The notes beneath the pieces are model-generated. The model worked only from the letters and a program-made list of their open reading frames with translations. It made no database searches and was not told the DNA's origin. The position numbers and the translations under genes are program-made. 64,000 bases of DNA from NCBI GenBank assembly GCA_026122225.1, contig JANEZZ010001870.1, forward strand, positions 434,001 through 498,000, given 5' to 3'. Of this stretch, positions 31,883 to 42,450 are shown piece by piece (positions within the stretch are counted from its first letter, which is position 1; every line of letters begins with the position of its first letter). This DNA is from Heloderma charlesbogerti. Lineage: Eukaryota > Chordata > Lepidosauria > Squamata > Helodermatidae.

Positions 31883-32424
31883 ACTACTCAGCAAGTAGAC
31901 TTGCTGACTCTGGGATGCTCTTTAATGCTCTCATTAGCAAAGAGGCTTTCTAAGAAGGCCTAAGAAGATTCCAAAGTCAAGATCAGACAGCCTAAAAAAG
32001 CAAACGAAAAAGAGGGTTGTTGATAAGCCTTCAAAGACCAAGGTCCCAACACCCCCCTGTCACTGGACTCACCAATTTGAGTGCTTCCATCGTTACCAGA
32101 CACTCCAGTGATTGAGCCTATCTCTACAGCCTCGGAAGGTGAAATTTTGGAGTTGTTCCCACCAGCTTCTTGGGATCGAGTGATCTCTCCATCTTGAGAG
32201 CACCAGGCCTCCCCCTTATCGCAAGTGGGTGCTCCCCCACATCAGAATGGTTCTCCTTTTCGGGATCAGCAACACCAATCCTATTCCGGGAGCCTTTTTT
32301 GGATGAAGAGTGGGATAAAAATACAATCAATCAATCAATCTCCTGAGTCCTTTGGGCTGAAAATATCAACTGTCAGTACGGACACCAATACAGGGAGAGG
32401 TCCAGGTCTCCACACAGAGATTGG

Positions 32425-32722
32425 GATAGATGTTCGGAATGGTCTTCTCCACCTCCAAGGCATTATGCTTTTTGACAATTGGTGTTGTTCTCAGGATCGA
32501 GAACACTACTATGTTCTCCAGCTACTTCCTGACTGTTAGAGCAATACAACAATGGAATCAACTACCTAGGGAGGTGGTGGGCTCTCCCACACTGGAGGCC
32601 TTCAAGACGAGGCCGGACAGCCACCTGTCGGGGATGCTCTGACTTGGATTCCTGCATTGAGCAGGGCGTTGGACTCGATGGCCTTGTAGGCCCCTTCCAA
32701 CCCTACTATTCTATGATTCTAT
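32425..32722 (+). mobile_element. CR1 3' end fragment
   Basis: gactgttagagcaatacaac...cttggattcctgcattgagc...ctactattctatgattctat. This is a second CR1 tail in the same DIRS-like element and orientation. Confidence 0.92.
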
Positions 32723-32858
32723 ACCTTGGAGCCACCTTCCATTGATGCCCATCTCCTTGGCAACGCTTTCTCAGCCATCAGTGGAAGGCGAATTTCTACC
32801 GCCTCCTCCTGTGCCTCCTAGGGCGTGGTCTTTAATTAGGAGGCAACTAGTGTCGGTG

Positions 32859-33299
32859 TGTTGCAGAACCCAGAGTCAGAGAGACCACGGAGTGAAGGAA
32901 AAAGAGATTCTTTATTTAACGCACGGGCTTAAGGCTGGAATCATTTCCAAAGAGCCAGAAGCCCCGAAATACATCAGCACATTGTTTTTATAGACATTGT
33001 GACACATATGAAATGGCTCCTCCTCCCCCTCCGGCGTGGGGTTGCAGTCCTCAACATTTCTTCTCCTAGCACTATTGTTTATAATACAAGAACTGGGTTA
33101 TAGGGTAGCCATGATAAGGAGAGAACAGAAGAGAACAGTAGAGAACAAGATATACAATTGTATGACCTTTGACAAGATAAGGAATTCCTGTGTCTCGTCA
33201 GCTTACAACAATATATTCAAGGGAGAAAGAGCTCAGCAAGAACATGAAGCATGAGACTGCATGAGGCTACTTAGTCTGACCCCCGATATGGCTGCTACA
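32859..33299 (-). repeat. ERV 3' LTR (441 bp)
   Basis: Begins TGTAGCAGCC (minus strand, at 33299) and ends GCAACA (at 32859). It shares both ends with the repeat at 38990-39120. A purine tract lies immediately upstream. Confidence 0.9.
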
Positions 33300-33310
33300 T
33301 TCCCCCCTTA
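33300..33310 (-). other. ERV polypurine tract
   Basis: The minus strand reads AAGGGGGGAA directly before the LTR start. This is the usual plus-strand primer site of retroviruses. Confidence 0.85.
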
Positions 33311-33577
33311 AATGCATAATTTCATTACAATTATAGCATTTCAGATAACTATACAAAGCTTTTTGTGACATACATATTACTTAGCCTCTTGTTGGGCTAT
33401 TAGAGCATAGAGGGCAGCAGTTTCACTAGCTGAGACATAAAACAGATTGGTTAAACAGCTCATAAGACAAGGAACGCAGAGACATAACAGTATCTCTATG
33501 AACAACACTGGTAGAATTAGGATGAACAATGCTTCAAGCCAGCTAAGATCTGGAAGCCAAGGGGTTAACTAATTGAG

Positions 33578-34039
33578 CTAATTGTTTTGTCTTATTGTTT
33601 TGTTAGCTACTATATTGTGCAGCTTGTTGATCTGTTCATCTACAGCATTGCCATTATCAGTTAAGTTAAAACAACAGAGCTTTTGGTGTGTCTCACAACT
33701 TAAATGATGAAGAAGGAAGAGGTAATCTATACCAGCTCTATTTTTTAGAACTGCACCTCTTAGATCACGCAACTCTTTATTTAACAATGACAATGCTCGT
33801 GAGGTGGCATTTATGCTTTTGGCTAAGCTGCAAGCTAACCAGTTGATCTTTAGACCATTAGCCAAGGCTAAACCTGGAACCCCAACTAGTGACATTGCTA
33901 AGGCCAATTTTTCTGAGTCAGAATATAACTGCACATGACTATTACAATTTTTAGTTAGTTGGAGTGCTCGAGGCTGCCGTCGACGGATTTTCCACAGGGG
34001 AAGAATTGGCACCAGTTCAATTGGCGGCTGAGGCAACAT
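33578..34039 (-). pseudogene. ERV env transmembrane subunit remnant
   Basis: 153 open codons. The minus strand encodes a heptad-rich helix followed by the region usually called the immunosuppressive domain and a CX6CC disulfide motif, hallmarks of gamma-type transmembrane Env. The membrane anchor is not complete in this frame. No intact Env can be read, and the upstream surface-subunit piece is in separate frames. Confidence 0.8.
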
Positions 34040-34184
34040 GGGTGGTTATTAGACAAGTTGGCAGGAATGAATGACCAAGTGCGGGAACTACATGTCTAAA
34101 ACCATCCATGAGGCAAAAGTATGTGGGCATCATTAAAAGATACGTTTTGAATTTTATTACAGTGGAAGGGGGCCAGGGATAGCT

Positions 34185-34442
34185 TTATATTTTCTGGAAA
34201 AATTTTTGACAATTAAGCATTCGTGCACACGTAGCATTTGTTTCATCAACGATGGGGGCGCGTAGAGTGAACTCTGTAGGGGGTAGGATCTTTGCAACCA
34301 TGCCCCAATTAGCATTTTGGGAATAAGTTAAACTTACACCATAAACTCTTAACATGGTATCTTTTTGAATTTTCCCAGGATGTCTACAGACAGGTATTAG
34401 GCAAGAGCTAATAAGCCTGTTTGCAAGTATACCTCTTGGCAA
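34185..34442 (-). pseudogene. Probable ERV env surface subunit fragment
   Basis: 85 open codons immediately 5' (minus strand) of the transmembrane region, with several Cys and one N-x-T site. No firm family match. Assigned by position. Confidence 0.45.
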
Positions 34443-34778
34443 ACAAAAATGTTTTACTCTCGTGATGTTAGCCAGGTGACGCCAGTAATTATCAGCAAAT
34501 CACTGGGACAAACTTTTCATTCCAGGGGCAGACCCCCCTTTTTGCACCTTATTAAGGAAACACAATGCAACACTACTAACACTACAACACGCATGTTTGA
34601 TCTTCTTTGGGATCTGACCGTATGCCGGACAGCTATTCACCTGGCAAGCTGCAGTAGGGTCTAGTCCCCTTCTTCAATTCTCCAGTTGCAGGTCTGACCG
34701 TACGCAGGGGGACAGTCTCCCGGTGTGTCCACAGTAAGGTCTAGCCTGAGTCTTCTTACTGCTTTTTTAGAATGATTT

Positions 34779-34964
34779 TTAAAGGATTTTTGAAAAGGAA
34801 AGAAATCCTTTCAAAGGATTTTTAGGATTTTTGTTCATAGTCTCCTCTCCCCCTCTCGCTCTCTTGACTCGTGTCCAATGTATCCAGGGTTTAATTCTAG
34901 CTGCTTTCATAGCTGCAGGGGTGGAAAGTATGACAGTTTTCAGTCCTCTCCATCTGGGAGTCAA
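34779..34964 (-). pseudogene. ERV integrase C-terminal fragment
   Basis: 61 open codons with a W-R/K-G....V-I-L-STP-A-A-x-K....WIH pattern, the SH3-like C-terminal domain of gammaretroviral integrases. The rest of pol (protease, RT, RNase H, catalytic integrase core) is not found between this and gag at 35290. Confidence 0.7.
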
Positions 34965-35139
34965 AGGGTTATTTTTCCCTCTTTAACTCATACTTTAACT
35001 CTTGGTTGGAAAGGATGAACTTCTGTGATGGGAATGGCTTATTTTCTAAGACAAAGCGACGCTGGGCTTGAAGAACTTCGCTCAGTGTTTGGACTTCTTG
35101 TTTAAGGCTAACGTTTGCTTGCTCTTGATGCCGCTCCAG

Positions 35140-35200
35140 TGTCAATCATGAAGTCAATGTCACGGCCCCTCACAGTCAATGTCACGGCCCCTCTCAAGCT
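35140..35200. repeat. Short tandem duplication in the ERV
   Basis: gtcaatgtcacggcccctc occurs twice in succession with a 2-bp gap. This lies in the region where pol is collapsed. Confidence 0.85.
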
Positions 35201-35286
35201 GTCTCCCTCTTTGCCCATTCTGGCCCCTTTGGTTTTCTCCTTTGTGTATTTGATTTATTTTATTTGGGCATTCATGCCACTAATGT

Positions 35287-35570
35287 CTATTTTGTCCACA
35301 CTGGGCACACTGGTTCTTTTTTAAGAATCTTCTGCCTCTGCCGGGTCTTCTTTTTTTTTTCGTCCACGTCTTCTTGGGCCTCTGGGTTGAGGGAGGGGGG
35401 TATACTGGCGATAGGCATCTGAAAGACGCTCCAAGTACGCTCTGGGGCCTCGGTGGCACCTTGCAGCACTTTAGACACTTTGGTCATATTAACTGACTTC
35501 TTTATACCTGCCTTTACGGCTTTTAACAGCAGGGTTTGATACTGGGTGAGGTGCTCTAGCCCCACTTGTG
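35287..35570 (-). pseudogene. ERV gag capsid C-terminal fragment
   Basis: 92 open codons with a LTQYQTLLL helix, a VLQGATEAPE turn and a following basic stretch, the arrangement of gammaretroviral capsid C-termini leading to nucleocapsid. Upstream gag is not recognisable. Confidence 0.65.
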
Positions 35571-38551
35571 TTTTGGGATTCTAGCGGGGGGGTTTACTTA
35601 CAAGGAGACTTTATTGGGTAACTTACAGCACACAGGCGTACTTAATGGTTGGATCAGACAGCTTCTCTGAACCACGAGCTATTGGGCTAAATGGGTTTTA
35701 TGCCATACATGTTACCCATGAGGCAGCACAACACTAGCAAGCATTTTCAGCATAGGCTAGAAGTGTTTGGTTCTCAGGCACAGCTTCCTGTAAACAACTT
35801 CGCTTCTCAAAGTGCTTGATAACACTTTTATGTATTAGTATGGGAAGACAAATTTTTTCTTTCTTTTTCTTTGCTGATCTGCCTGTATTGCAGATCATGT
35901 TTCAAACTTTTTATATAAAACTTTCTGCTCCATGCACTAGCCTTGTCTCTTTATTTGTCTTTTTTAAGTTAAACTCACTTACTTAAACCTTTCTGCCTTA
36001 CACTAGTCTCAATGACACACATTTGGGATAGGCTCTTCTTCTCCTTCTAGTTACATTTTTTTCATCTTAAAGAACTATTACATTATTGTGGCTACTTTAT
36101 CCCAGGTAATAAGCTCCAGGCACAATCAGCTGCTTTTAATTTATCCTGGAGGCAACTATGGCCACGCTTCTTTTCTACAAATGTTTTTTTTTCTTTGCCT
36201 CCTGCCTTTTCTTTCTTTTTTTCCTGCCTTCTCTATGTGTCTTCTACTTTCTCTATTTCCTTCTTTTCTACTTGCCTTTGTCTTTTCTCCTTGTCATCCA
36301 TTGGGAACCACACTCAGTATCATTTGGAGTTGCAACTAACACTAATCTGCAAATATCACATATATTTTATGATATCTAAGAAACCATAAAATATACACAA
36401 CAAACTTTTTCCTGCAATTTAACACAATGAATGGAAAGCACTTCTTGCGTTGTAAGGCATGATGGAGCAGATCCAGCAATCATACTGCTCTTTTGGCTGA
36501 AAGCTCAGGGCCCATTAAAATCAAGGGACGGGCATACCCACACATGCAAAGAGTTCTAGGTCACCATTTTTGCCTCGGCAACTCTATGCTGCATGAGTTC
36601 TGGCAGAAGGAAATCTAAAAGTTATAGATCAAACTCAGCCTGCTGTACACTGAGCTGACTACAAACATAGACACACGGTCCACAGCGATGAGAGTTCAAG
36701 TTTATCAAAAGCTTCACAGCACTGTCCATGGCAAGTCTTTGACAATTTAAAATTTTAGTTCATGTGCAGAGTGTCTCTAAAAAGCCCAGACAATGATGGA
36801 GGCAGAGAAGGCTCTGGGCAATGAAGATGCGATGTTTCCAGCAAAGGCTCTCCACTTTTGCATCAGTTTAAAAAGGGGAAGTGTGGCCCTACACCCCTTC
36901 TGACAGACAAGGGCCTTTAACTTTTTAGCAAGGCCTCTGTCTAAACAGAGCGGCACAGCTCAGCTCTCTAGCCGTGACGCTTTAACCTGGGCAACTCTTT
37001 TGTAAATTTTATTTTACTTCTGTCAGGTTCTCACAGACATTTTAAAAACTTACTCTTTTTTTTTCTCTTCTAACCTGGTACACGAAAGCACTGAAACACT
37101 GAGTGCCGAAACTCAGGACGCTGGGGGGTGATGGGCATCGCCTTATACTTGCATTTTTCAGGCAGCCATTAATCTTCGGGGAGGCGGTGGGGTGATTTGC
37201 AGGACTTCAAAGGCAAGCTTCTCAGTTTGTTTGTATTTGTAAATCCCAAGCTTAAAACAGGACATGATGAGGTACAGGGCAGCCAAATTCTTGCTTTGGC
37301 AGGGGCAACAAATAACTCGGGTCAGCTTTCTTCGCTGGGGTCTCAAACAGGAAAACAGTCTTAATTTAAAGTTGTAACATCACTGACAGCGTCAGCCAGC
37401 CAGCTACACAGATCTCATTGTTTTTTAAGACAGTTGCTCCAATATCTTCTTTTCTTCTCAATCAGGTTGGGTCTCCCAGCTTACACAGTTTATTGCAGCT
37501 TTTAGGAGCATGGTAGTAGCGTGATTTTGGCTTGGCCAGGAATATGCTGTCTGGTTTCTCGGTCTCTTCAGCACACACACTTAGGCAGTGTAACACTGGC
37601 CACTTAAATCAGTGAGATTTCTTCATTGCAGGGAATCCCACGGCAAAAGCTTAATGGTTACGCTCTTCAGAAATCATATAGCCGATTGTCAGTAGCTACA
37701 GGCTCTATGCAATTCTAACACAGTTCAAAGCTAAAGACGGTTACCTTGACAGAGATCTTCAACATGGTCTTTCCACTTCATTCTGCTTTGGGCCAGTCTT
37801 ATGGCACACTTTTCACTCGAAGAGGGGTCTAGCCTGTGCTCTGGGGGCTGATTCTTCACCTTTATTTTCTATTTTGCCTTCATCTTCTGGGTCTTCATTT
37901 TCAGTTTCCATTTCTTAGGGATTTCATCTCAATTAGGCGAGGTGATGATGTTGCACAACTCAGAACGTTGTGGGCAATTTTCCTGCCCCCCCTCTCTCGG
38001 CGTGCTAGGCTAACAGCTACTTCTTCGGCCTCACACTCTCACGCTCCCACGCTTTGTTAAAAGCCAGACTGTCCTGCAACATTTCTCTAATTAACAGCCT
38101 CAGATCTTGTTCTTTTTTTTCCTCTCAGCTCGACCTTGAGCTTTTTGCTGTTTTCTCTCTCTATTCTGATTTTTTTTTAAAAAAAACCCCTTTTCCTTCT
38201 TTGTTTGACATACATCCCAAGGGGGTGCAAGGTTTGCTTCCCCCACCACCCATAGCCTCCCTCCTAAATTGAAGACAGACACAATTAGGGAATAGGAATT
38301 GGTCAGTGAGTAAGGGGTCGACACAAGAGGATTTTATACACCACGCACTTTGCTACTGGCCTGGGCACCCAGACGGTCAACGGTATGCATCAGAAACCGC
38401 AGTAGCCACTCACACAATCATCAATCTCTCCACTGCATCCATATGTCCCTGCCACACACTTTTTACCAGAGCGGAAAGCGGCTTCCCCAGCTTCCTCAGC
38501 TTCCTACTGAGTACTGGCGTGCTGGGTACTGGCGCCCACTCGGGGGTGTGA
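35571..38551 (-). other. ERV internal region without recognisable genes
   Basis: About 3 kb between the gag fragment and the 5' leader. It contains pyrimidine-rich tracts on the + strand (36170-36300, 38100-38200) but no frame that I can match to gag or another gene. It may include insertions of unknown origin. Confidence 0.45.
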
Positions 38552-38581
38552 TCAGGCCCCCCTTCTACCCGCAAGGAGTAG

Positions 38582-38619
38582 GTTGGTGGTATACGTATAT
38601 ATATACGTATACCACCAAC
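38582..38619. repeat. Perfect 38-bp palindrome
   Basis: The arms gttggtggtatacgtatat (38582-38600) and atatacgtataccaccaac (38601-38619) are exact reverse complements with no spacer. It lies in the ERV leader region, about 370 bp from the primer site. Confidence 0.98.
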
Positions 38620-38967
38620 ACTGACCTTCTTCATAAGGCGGGGCCCTCTTTTTTTCTGCCCAGTGGCCTTTCTCCCTAAAGGCGGGGCCTTCTTTTTCCC
38701 ATATACTTGCCTTTCTCCTGAAGGCTTCCAATGTGGGTTTCAACTCAATTGCAGCTGCGATACAGGCAGGGCTCAAGTTCCTTCCTCCGCTTCCCAAGGT
38801 TCTCTTGCTGCTCGCTGCCGTTTGGGCGATCCCGGCGCAGGCTTTCTCCCATTCACTCGACAAAAAGGTCGGTGGCGCCAAGAAAGGGAGGCATGCGCTG
38901 AGCTCGTCTTCCCGGTGCGGCGATCAAGAGCAGGCAACTGCCACCTGTCTGGCTCAGAGCCTGCCAC

Positions 38968-38985
38968 ATCCGAGTCACGGCACCA
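38968..38985 (-). other. ERV primer binding site, tRNA-His type
   Basis: The + strand reads atccgagtcacggcacca, the 3' end of tRNA-His. On the minus strand this is the primer site, separated by 4 bp from the 5' LTR end. Confidence 0.9.
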
Positions 38986-38989
38986 TTTA

Positions 38990-39120
38990 TGTTGCAGAAC
39001 CCAGAGTCAGAGAGACCACGGAGTGAAGGAAAAAGAGATTCTTTATTTAATGCGTGGGCTTAAGGCTGGAATCATTTCCAAAGAGCCAGAAGCCCCGAAG
39101 CCCCCAATATAGCTGCTACA
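38990..39120 (-). repeat. ERV 5' LTR with a large internal deletion (131 bp)
   Basis: It shares the first ~20 and last ~110 bp with the 441-bp 3' LTR, so about 310 bp are missing in the middle. The mismatches in the shared parts (for example acgcacggg against atgcgtggg) show post-insertion divergence. Confidence 0.88.
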
Positions 39121-39124
39121 GGTG

Positions 39125-39790
39125 AAACTGGCACCACTACCGCCTTCACCTGCCCTACCACCAAATCCTCTGTTCCTGCAAACAGACTGGTTTCACCCCA
39201 CAACTTGGCTGATGTCCAACTCGTCTTCTTATTCTTCAGTCCCACTGTCCATCCCCTTTCTGCACAATGTAGCTGGGATACAAGTCTCTGGATATCGAGG
39301 TTCAACAACCAGAGCAGCGAACCAGATCTGGTGTTTGACGCTGTCCATACTGAATCATCGAAACTGGTGGCAGTTGCCTTTCTTCCAACCCTGCTTCAGA
39401 TGGTACAGCAATCCTGGAAGGCCTCGTCATCGACGGCCCCTACATCCAAGCAGCTTGAGTCTTTGTACCAGTTCCAGGAGAAGGACACAGCATTCTTATA
39501 CTCACATCCATGTTCTAACGCAATCATTGTTGAAACAGCACAAGGGCGGTCGCAAAAGATCCATGCATCGCCTGTGGATGAGGGCAGATGAGGTTTGCTG
39601 GGTTGGGGGATGTACTCGTCAGCAGCTCTCAGCCTTCAAGTGGCAAATTATTAGGCCATGATGGCCAGATACCAGCTCTTTCTCTGGGAGAAAATGGACT
39701 CTCTTTGTGCGTACCTCCCGGTTGACTGAAGGGATCTGGCCAGGATGTTTCAAGCAGAGACTGTTAAACTCTCAAGACAGCAGATTAACA
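39125..39790 (+). pseudogene. DIRS-like element B: gag-type ORF, C-terminal half
   Basis: It resumes after the ERV. The frame 39205-39591 reads SKQLESLYQFQEKDTAFLYSHP and then frames with YSSAALSLQVANY and MARYQLFLWEK. These are the conserved C-terminal blocks of DIRS Gag-like proteins. The element ends or is joined at about 39790 to an oppositely oriented DIRS piece. Confidence 0.78.
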
Positions 39791-39794
39791 GTGG

Positions 39795-41110
39795 GGATGG
39801 TGGGTAGGTTGTGTGAATACAGAGGAGACCACTCAAAGAACTACTGTTACAGTTAAACAACCTGTCTTTCTTCTTGGTCTCTGTGCATCACCCAATTGGG
39901 CGATTAACAAGCTTCCTTATCAGAGGTGGGTAGGTATCTCACGATAAGATTGATGACAGCACAGCTTGCCCAAAGACACAGTCTGAACATGCTCTGACAT
40001 CCAGTTTGCGGTATTTTACAAACGTTGAGGATTTTGACCATGTCGCCACTTTACATAAATCCGACAATGGAACACCTTTACCAAAGGCCATAGACGTGGC
40101 AACCCCTCGTGTCGAATGCACTTGGATTTGAGACAAGACACTGCAAGCCTGACAGCTCATAGGCTAAGCCAATTGTTTGTACAATCCATGAGGCTAGCTT
40201 TTGAGATGAAACCAGAAAGCTCTTTCTAGCACCACTGTAGCAAACGGTAAGTTGTCATGTTTTATGGGAGATGCTGTCCTTGACTTATAAAAAGCCAATG
40301 CCCCCTTGCCATCCAAAGCACGGGGTTTCCTTTCTAGGTCAGAAGATGGTTCTGGGAAAAAGGCTGGCAATGAAATAGATTGGTTGACATGTAAATCAGT
40401 GACCACTTTTGGCCAATGTCTGGTCTCAGGTCAACCTTGTCCCTATGAGAATTCAGTTAGGGATGATCAATCCTTAAAGCACAAATTGCACTAACACATC
40501 TGGAGGATGTGATAGCAACCAAAAAGTCTACTTTCCACGATAACAGCCGGAGATCTGTCGTGGCCATAGGCTCAAAGGGCTTTGATAGTAGAGCGTGCAA
40601 GACAACAGAAGCATCAGAGTTCTCACCAGAGGTGCTAAATTTTTTAAACCCTGCAAGAACTGACCAGTAGTGGGGTGTGTAGGGGAAAAACCTTGTACTT
40701 GCTTAATTGTAAGAGAGGACCACCAAATAAATTCTTATGGATGAAAGCTTCAACCCCTTCTGGAACAGAATTTTTAGTCTAAAAAAATAAAAGAACATTT
40801 TCAATCAATCTTGTGAGTGGATTGAAACAGTGGACCCTCACAGACTTTGTAAAGGAAGACCACCTAGAAGCATAGTATCAGCGTGTGGCAGGTTTCTTGG
40901 CTGCGTTCAAAACAGTTTGAACTTGTGACAGGATCCAAACAGGGTTACTCACTATTGGATTCACCAAGCTGTGAGTTTCAGTGTGTTGAGATCTGGATGT
41001 CAGGCTGTGCCTCAATCCCAAAAGATTAGATCTAGGGTCTGCAGAAGATAGACATTCCCTGATGGACAAAGGAAACAGAGTCGCGAACCATTACTGCTTT
41101 CAGCCACCAA
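39795..41110 (-). pseudogene. DIRS-like element C: tyrosine recombinase and 3' terminus
   Basis: The minus strand reads VQTVLNAAKKPATR (near 40890), ISLPAFFPEP and ALDGKGALAFYKSRT (40240-40370), then VHSTRGVATSMAFGKGVPLSDLCKVATWSKSSTFVKYRKLDV across 40120-39990. The last is the HxxR...Tyr catalytic end of a DIRS recombinase, with His, Arg and Tyr visible. Stops separate the blocks. The terminal sequence with ttgagtggtctcctctgt lies at 39820-39845. Confidence 0.8.
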
Positions 41111-41879
41111 GTGCCAATATGCCCTGCTTCAGAGGTCCTCTCAAATTGTACTGTCAGTACATCATGAGCATCAATCAGCTGTCTACCACTTATACAGTCA
41201 GATTCCCCTTACAACCAGATACCATCTAGAGCCAGTTCAATCCTTCACTCAGATATAGGTAATACAGAATTCTAGTTCTTAAGAAAAACTCTCTCAGACA
41301 AGATTTTGTCTTTTTGACTTTTACTCCAAAGTATTAGCATAACAGTACTCAATACAAGAGCTTATGCATGAATAAATTCAAACACATGAAAACATGGTAT
41401 CATTCTTAAACAAGGCTTCTAAGCAGTCAAGTACATTTGCTAATTTTCAACCATAATCAATACCAGGTTGATTTTACAGGCAACACATTGGGGAAAGCTG
41501 ATCCTAAAGGATAGCTTCCACTGCTGCGTGTTCTTGGAATTCTTGGATAGGAAACAAACCATAGTAAAAATAGTTTAGACATATTTTATAGCATCCAAAA
41601 GATATATAAAAGACTTTATATAAAGGTAACTTTTCTACTCTAAATCTTCGTATGTCTAAATAAGAGTATTGAATTTTGAAGTTTCTTATCTAGATTAAAG
41701 TAGAGGTAAGATCATGCAAATGTGGATGATTTGCTTGATCTGCCACACAAGGAGTGATCAAGATACACGTGTGCCCCCTTGCTTCTTGATGTGTCAAAGC
41801 ACAGTACTGTTGGGAAGGATCTGTACATGCCTTCCCTGCAGTTAAGTCTCAAATGCACCCATCGCTTTCCAAACTGTGA
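41111..41879. other. Unassigned, probably interior of DIRS-like element C or an insertion
   Basis: AT-rich, with no coding match. It lies between the recombinase and the 5' terminal repeat of element C. Confidence 0.35.
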
Positions 41880-42175
41880 GGAATTCCAGAAATGTTATGT
41901 GGTGCAGTTTCTCACAGAGGCAACCAGCCAGGTGGTCAAAAGAGAACTGAGAGAATGGGCAAGAACCTGCAAGGACATGAGTAGCGGATGGTGACAGAAA
42001 GGGCAGGAACCTGCTAGGACATGAGTAACTGACAGTGGGGGAAGGTTCCCACCAAAACATCCCTCAGCTTTAGAGGTTTCCCAAAAGAGGCTCAGTGCAG
42101 GAACAGAGCCCATATGTGTGAGGCACAGAGACCACGAAGAATATTCTTCTTCTTCAAGTAACATTTACTTGAAAG
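41880..42175 (-). mobile_element. DIRS-like element C: 5' terminal region with tandem duplication
   Basis: The minus strand contains ttcgtggtctctgtgcctca and, further in, two tandem ~54-bp units each with actcatgtcct(a/t)gcaggtt, then ctctcagttctcttttgacc, which is the counterpart of 31095-31150. This marks the outer end of element C. Confidence 0.65.
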
Positions 42176-42450
42176 TGGTCAATGCAGCTGCCAGGATGTA
42201 AGACAGATATGGGGACACTCCACCCAATGTTCTTTTCCCAAAGAAAGAAGCTGTATGCTTGATGTTTCAAGCTGTGTCTTAGACAGAACCTCCACCAGGA
42301 CAATTACCCACTCAGCGAGGAAAGCAAAATAGGGGCAGTAAGGGAAATAGCTACAGCAAGGTAGCACTGTGGCAGATCACATTGCTGTCGTTTAGGACGA
42401 AGATGGAGGTCTTGGCAGTGTGCAGCCCCACTCTCGGGCAAAGCCACACG
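42176..42450. other. Unassigned intergenic sequence
   Basis: No gene or known repeat seen between the DIRS terminus and the composite repeat. Confidence 0.35.

Larger units (their letters stand above)
31060..32854 (+). pseudogene. DIRS-like element B: 5' terminus and gag-type ORF
   Basis: The 5' terminal block ctgcacatgtcccagcgggt...ctcagttctctttcaaccac (31095-31150) also occurs, reversed, at 41900-42050. The ORF from 31323 has a Cys-rich module CVKCESQLPP...HSLCLFCLGEAQLPEVCLLC and then SFTKQARKNKLDRLKAELW, as in DIRS Gag-like proteins. Two CR1 tails and an endogenous retrovirus interrupt it. It resumes at 39121. Confidence 0.72.
32859..39120 (-). mobile_element. Endogenous retrovirus, minus strand, internally deleted
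   Basis: A provirus with paired LTRs, a tRNA-His-type primer site, a polypurine tract and remnants of gag, integrase and env, in the expected order on the minus strand. A 4-bp duplication GGTG flanks it (32855-32858 and 39121-39124). Four-base duplications and the CX6CC-type transmembrane Env suggest a gammaretrovirus-like origin. Most of pol and parts of gag are missing, and all frames are broken, so it is a fossil. Confidence 0.88.

Noticed and set aside
33578..34039. Captured (syncytin-like) env gene.
   Set aside because: Only a partial transmembrane region is open. The surface subunit is broken and the membrane anchor incomplete.
36170..36330. Hydrophobic open frames on the + strand suggesting a membrane protein.
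   Set aside because: They arise from a T/C-rich tract inside the ERV region, are open in all three forward frames, and have no homology.
38050..38320. Possible ERV accessory gene.
   Set aside because: Low-complexity pyrimidine-rich sequence, with no motif and no consistent frame.
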